In this document: piece by piece, positions 3,786-5,762 of the stretch
Layout: each line of letters begins with the position of its first letter
Numbering within the stretch: position 1 is the stretch's first letter
NCBI GenBank assembly: GCA_002500135.1
Contig: DLSM01000013.1
Span: 1-5,762, forward strand
Length of the DNA: 5,762 bases
Direction: 5' to 3'
Source of the DNA: Christensenella sp. UBA7862
GTDB taxonomy: Bacteria > Bacillota > Clostridia > Christensenellales > UBA1242
The notes under the pieces: generated by a model
Told to the model about the DNA's origin: nothing
Seen by the model: the letters and a program-made list of their open reading frames with translations, nothing else
Database searches by the model: none
Made by a program: the position numbers and the translations under genes

Positions 3786-5498
3786 ATGAAAGATATTCAA
3801 ATTTTAAAGAGATTTTATGGAGAAAAATTTGCACACTTATGCAGATCTACTTTTCCACTTATATTGGAAAGCGAAACTTTGCTTCCAAAACTAATTATGG
3901 ACAATTTTGCGCCTTCAAAAGCACTTTATGACGACCTAATAAGTGACAAAAAAATGTTTGTTAGGTTTAAGGACTTTATTTTTGAAAAATATCACGAGCA
4001 TTTGGACTTGCAAAAAGTTGAAGAAACAAACACAAACAAAACCGCCGAGGAGCTTTTGGCAGAAGCAGGATACACACTTTATCCAGAATGTAAACAATTT
4101 AAGGACATGGTGCCGTTTAAAAAATACTTTGCTCCAAATGAAATGCTTTGCTCTTTTGACCCATTGAATGATAGATTGAATAGTTGCAGAGTTTGGTTTG
4201 CAGTGAAAAATGGTGCAGAAAAATTGAATAGAAAAGAATTTAAGCACCCAGAAAGAGAGGACAAGTATGGCACAAGCGTAATCTCAATTCAATTTACAAA
4301 GGACCTTCACTCTACCCTATCAATAAAAAACAGATATAATCATGCAGTGGCATATCCAGACAGCACATTTCACAACAATCTTGATGAGATTATTCCAGGG
4401 TTAACACAAGCATTTTGCACAGAATATGGCATAACCCCAGCATTTGGCAAATATGCAATAGTCCTAAATATCCCAAACTATGAAAGAGCAAATGACGGCA
4501 AATATTTCAAAACAATAAAGCGAATTAGAAACGATTGTTATATTTGTGAAAACAACTATGTCTTGATTAACGGCGAACCTTATCACTTTGACCCAGATAG
4601 ATACTTGCTTTTGGACAATGGTGACTTGGTTGACACAAAGGAAAAGAAGATTACGCCAGCATACATTGAGGCATCGGACGGCAAAAACACAGAAATGATT
4701 AAGGAATACAATGACGACCTAAAACCTTCTTCATTTTCACAATCTTTTGACGAAATAGCAAAAATTGACATCAGTAAAAACATCTATGGCGGGAAAACTG
4801 TTTTAATCACTCCAAAAGAAGAAGAAAATCGCCGTGGCGAGCAAGTTGCATTGGAAACAGATTGCAGCAATCAAATTGTTGAAATTTTTGACCCGATGAC
4901 AATTTCTCCAGAAGATTACTTATCCACAAATTCCAAAATAAAAAGTGCATATTTTCCAAATTTGAAAATTGCAAAAACGGGCTTTATGCAGTGCAGCAAT
5001 CAACTTCAAAATTTGACTGCAAACAAGCTTGAAACGATAAAACATAACTGCCTTACAAGGTCTTACAAAATGAAAAATCTTTCCCTTCCAAAACTAAAAA
5101 CAGTGGGAGATGTGAGCCTTCAAGAAATAAATCTTAACACTTTTTCTGCCCCAGAACTTGAAACTATCGGACAATATTGCTTGCGTGGAAACATAAAAAA
5201 TTTCTCTGCAAACAAACTAAAACAATTTGGCAGAGCATCGCTAGCGGGCAAAATTGAAAGTTTTGAAGCAAATAGTTTGGAAAACTTGCCAGAACTTGAC
5301 CATAACATCAAATATATTTCCGCCAAAAATGCAACCGACTTTTCTTGCAAATGCAAAAACGCTTGGAAATATTATGCAAAAGACCTTGCCTCTGCAAATG
5401 TTAAAGCCCCAGAACTTCAACAATTCTTTGACGAAATTATTGAAAGAAATCAAAATAATAAACTTGAAGAAATCGAAGAAAAATCACAATCAAGATAA
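3786..5498 (+). CDS. Protein of unknown function with C-terminal leucine-rich-like repeats
   Basis: The product is a 570-residue protein of no named function. It has no signal peptide, membrane segment or anchor, so a cytosolic location is likely. Residues 1-75 are helical and charged. Residues about 110-290 look like a compact, constrained domain: FAPNEMLCSFD (115-125), GTSVISIQFTKD (162-173), LSIKNRYNHAVAYPD (178-192) and NNLDEIIPGLTQAF (197-210). Similar SVISIQF...SIKNRYNH segments are, to my memory, found in other uncultured Bacillota proteins, but I know no assigned role. Residues about 387-515 carry five to six repeats of 20-23 residues with the pattern S-A-P/N-x-L-x-x-I-x-x-x-C-L, resembling BspA-type (LRR_5) leucine-rich repeats. 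The tail (545-570) is a charged helix rich in Glu, Lys and Asn. It has its own promoter and ribosome binding site, and converges with the gene on its right. The repeats suggest protein binding; the N-terminal activity is unknown. Confidence 0.9.
   Translation: MKDIQILKRFYGEKFAHLCRSTFPLILESETLLPKLIMDNFAPSKALYDDLISDKKMFVRFKDFIFEKYHEHLDLQKVEETNTNKTAEELLAEAGYTLYPECKQFKDMVPFKKYFAPNEMLCSFDPLNDRLNSCRVWFAVKNGAEKLNRKEFKHPEREDKYGTSVISIQFTKDLHSTLSIKNRYNHAVAYPDSTFHNNLDEIIPGLTQAFCTEYGITPAFGKYAIVLNIPNYERANDGKYFKTIKRIRNDCYICENNYVLINGEPYHFDPDRYLLLDNGDLVDTKEKKITPAYIEASDGKNTEMIKEYNDDLKPSSFSQSFDEIAKIDISKNIYGGKTVLITPKEEENRRGEQVALETDCSNQIVEIFDPMTISPEDYLSTNSKIKSAYFPNLKIAKTGFMQCSNQLQNLTANKLETIKHNCLTRSYKMKNLSLPKLKTVGDVSLQEINLNTFSAPELETIGQYCLRGNIKNFSANKLKQFGRASLAGKIESFEANSLENLPELDHNIKYISAKNATDFSCKCKNAWKYYAKDLASANVKAPELQQFFDEIIERNQNNKLEEIEEKSQSR
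4944..5330 (+). repeat. Leucine-rich-like repeat tract in the 570-residue protein
   Basis: Residues about 387-515 show degenerate tandem units. Their cores read LTANKLETIKHNCL, LSLPKLKTVGDVSL, FSAPELETIGQYCL, FSANKLKQFGRASL and FEANSLENLPEL, spaced 20-23 residues apart. A less regular unit starts the tract. The conserved Leu, Ile/Val/Phe and Cys/Ser positions follow the BspA-like leucine-rich pattern. The repeats are diverged at the DNA level, so they are old and not a recent expansion. Confidence 0.7.
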
Positions 5499-5510
5499 AG
5501 TTCTATAAAC

Positions 5511-5544
5511 AAAAAACAATGACTCAAATGTGTCATTGTTTTTT
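5511..5544. terminator. Bidirectional intrinsic terminator between convergent genes
   Basis: AAAAAACAATGAC (5511-5523) and its exact reverse complement (5532-5544) form a 13-bp stem with an 8-base loop. Six T end the stem on the plus strand and, by symmetry, six T end it on the minus strand, so it can stop transcription from both sides. It lies 12 bases after the stop of the LRR-protein gene. On the minus strand its first arm overlaps the stop codon of the repeat-protein gene (5545-5543). Confidence 0.88.
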
Positions 5545-5762
5545 ATCCCCAACTACCTGTCAAAGTGTGGTTTTTTGCAATGTTAACCTTGCTAGATGAA
5601 GTTACTTCGGTTGCATACTCGTTTCTCCAACAGAAAGTGTAACCAGAACGAGAAAGTGTTGGAAGTGTGCCATATGTTGAATCATAAGTAACTGTTATTG
5701 GTTCAATATAATCTTTTATTGAAAATTTATATATTCCTACATCTTTGCCATAGTCATTGTCC
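5543..5762 (-). CDS. C-terminal end of an InlB B-repeat (Listeria-Bacteroides repeat) protein, partial
   Basis: The last 72 residues of a minus-strand gene are visible, ending at TAA (5545-5543); the start lies beyond the right edge. The segment PITVTYDSTYGTLPTL followed by SRSGYTFCWRNEYATEVTSS and NHTLTGSWG has the hallmarks of the Flg_new/InlB B repeat: the YG-x-LP turn, the SGYTF strand and the terminal HTL-x-x-x-W. The preceding residues (DYGKDVGIYKFSIKDY) may belong to another small Ig-like module. Such repeats occur in secreted or surface proteins of Bacillota and Bacteroidota. The protein ends two residues after the start of the final SWG, with no LPXTG motif, hydrophobic helix or basic tail. 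C-terminal sortase anchoring is therefore excluded, and any attachment must be elsewhere or the protein is released. Naming rests on motif recognition. Confidence 0.75.
   Translation of the reverse strand, partial: DNDYGKDVGIYKFSIKDYIEPITVTYDSTYGTLPTLSRSGYTFCWRNEYATEVTSSSKVNIAKNHTLTGSWG

Noticed and set aside
1..5762. Alternative genetic code with TGA read as Trp (Mollicutes-like)
   Set aside because: The HAD gene ends at TGA in the expected place for the family, all tryptophans seen are TGG, and no internal TGA is needed in any gene.

Overview
The window reads as chromosomal DNA from a low-GC, Bacillota-like bacterium, probably an uncultured gut-type lineage. The evidence is AT-rich sequence, AGGAG-type ribosome binding sites, sigma-A-type promoters, a Firmicutes-style L10 leader with an intrinsic attenuator, a YkpA/YbiT-type ABC-F protein whose best remembered match is Bacillus YkpA, and a Listeria-Bacteroides (InlB B) repeat protein. 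The standard bacterial code fits: one gene stops at TGA and tryptophans are TGG. This placement is inference from family resemblance, not a database match.

Left part (1-1320, minus strand): the ribosomal stalk operon rplJ-rplL (L10, L7/L12). A consensus promoter and an L10 leader with a terminator hairpin precede it. Below rplL there is a weak terminator, then a separate promoter, a folded leader and a strong ribosome binding site for a gene whose start codon is 5 bases from the left edge. Its position after rplL suggests rpoB.

Middle (1320-3719): a HAD-IB-type phosphatase on the minus strand and an ABC-F ATPase on the plus strand are divergently transcribed from back-to-back promoters at 1911-1998. 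The HAD promoter places the predicted transcription start on the A of the ATG, so its mRNA is probably leaderless. The ABC-F gene has the opposite arrangement. Its roughly 107-base 5' untranslated region is almost entirely an 88-base, about 73% GC, nested inverted repeat (2012-2099) that folds into a perfectly paired four-way junction ending 3 bases before the Shine-Dalgarno core. This is the most unusual element in the window. In the ABC-F protein, every element visible for one of the two ATP sites has degenerated while the other site is intact.

Right part (3734-5762): a single-gene unit encodes a 570-residue protein of unknown function with a conserved-looking, uncharacterised N-terminal half and C-terminal leucine-rich-like repeats. 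It converges on the 3' end of a minus-strand gene for a surface-type protein ending in an InlB B repeat. The two genes share one bidirectional terminator, which also contains the stop codon of the minus-strand gene.

The ribosomal stalk genes and the ABC-F protein both act at the ribosome. The HAD and repeat-protein genes show no clear functional link to them.
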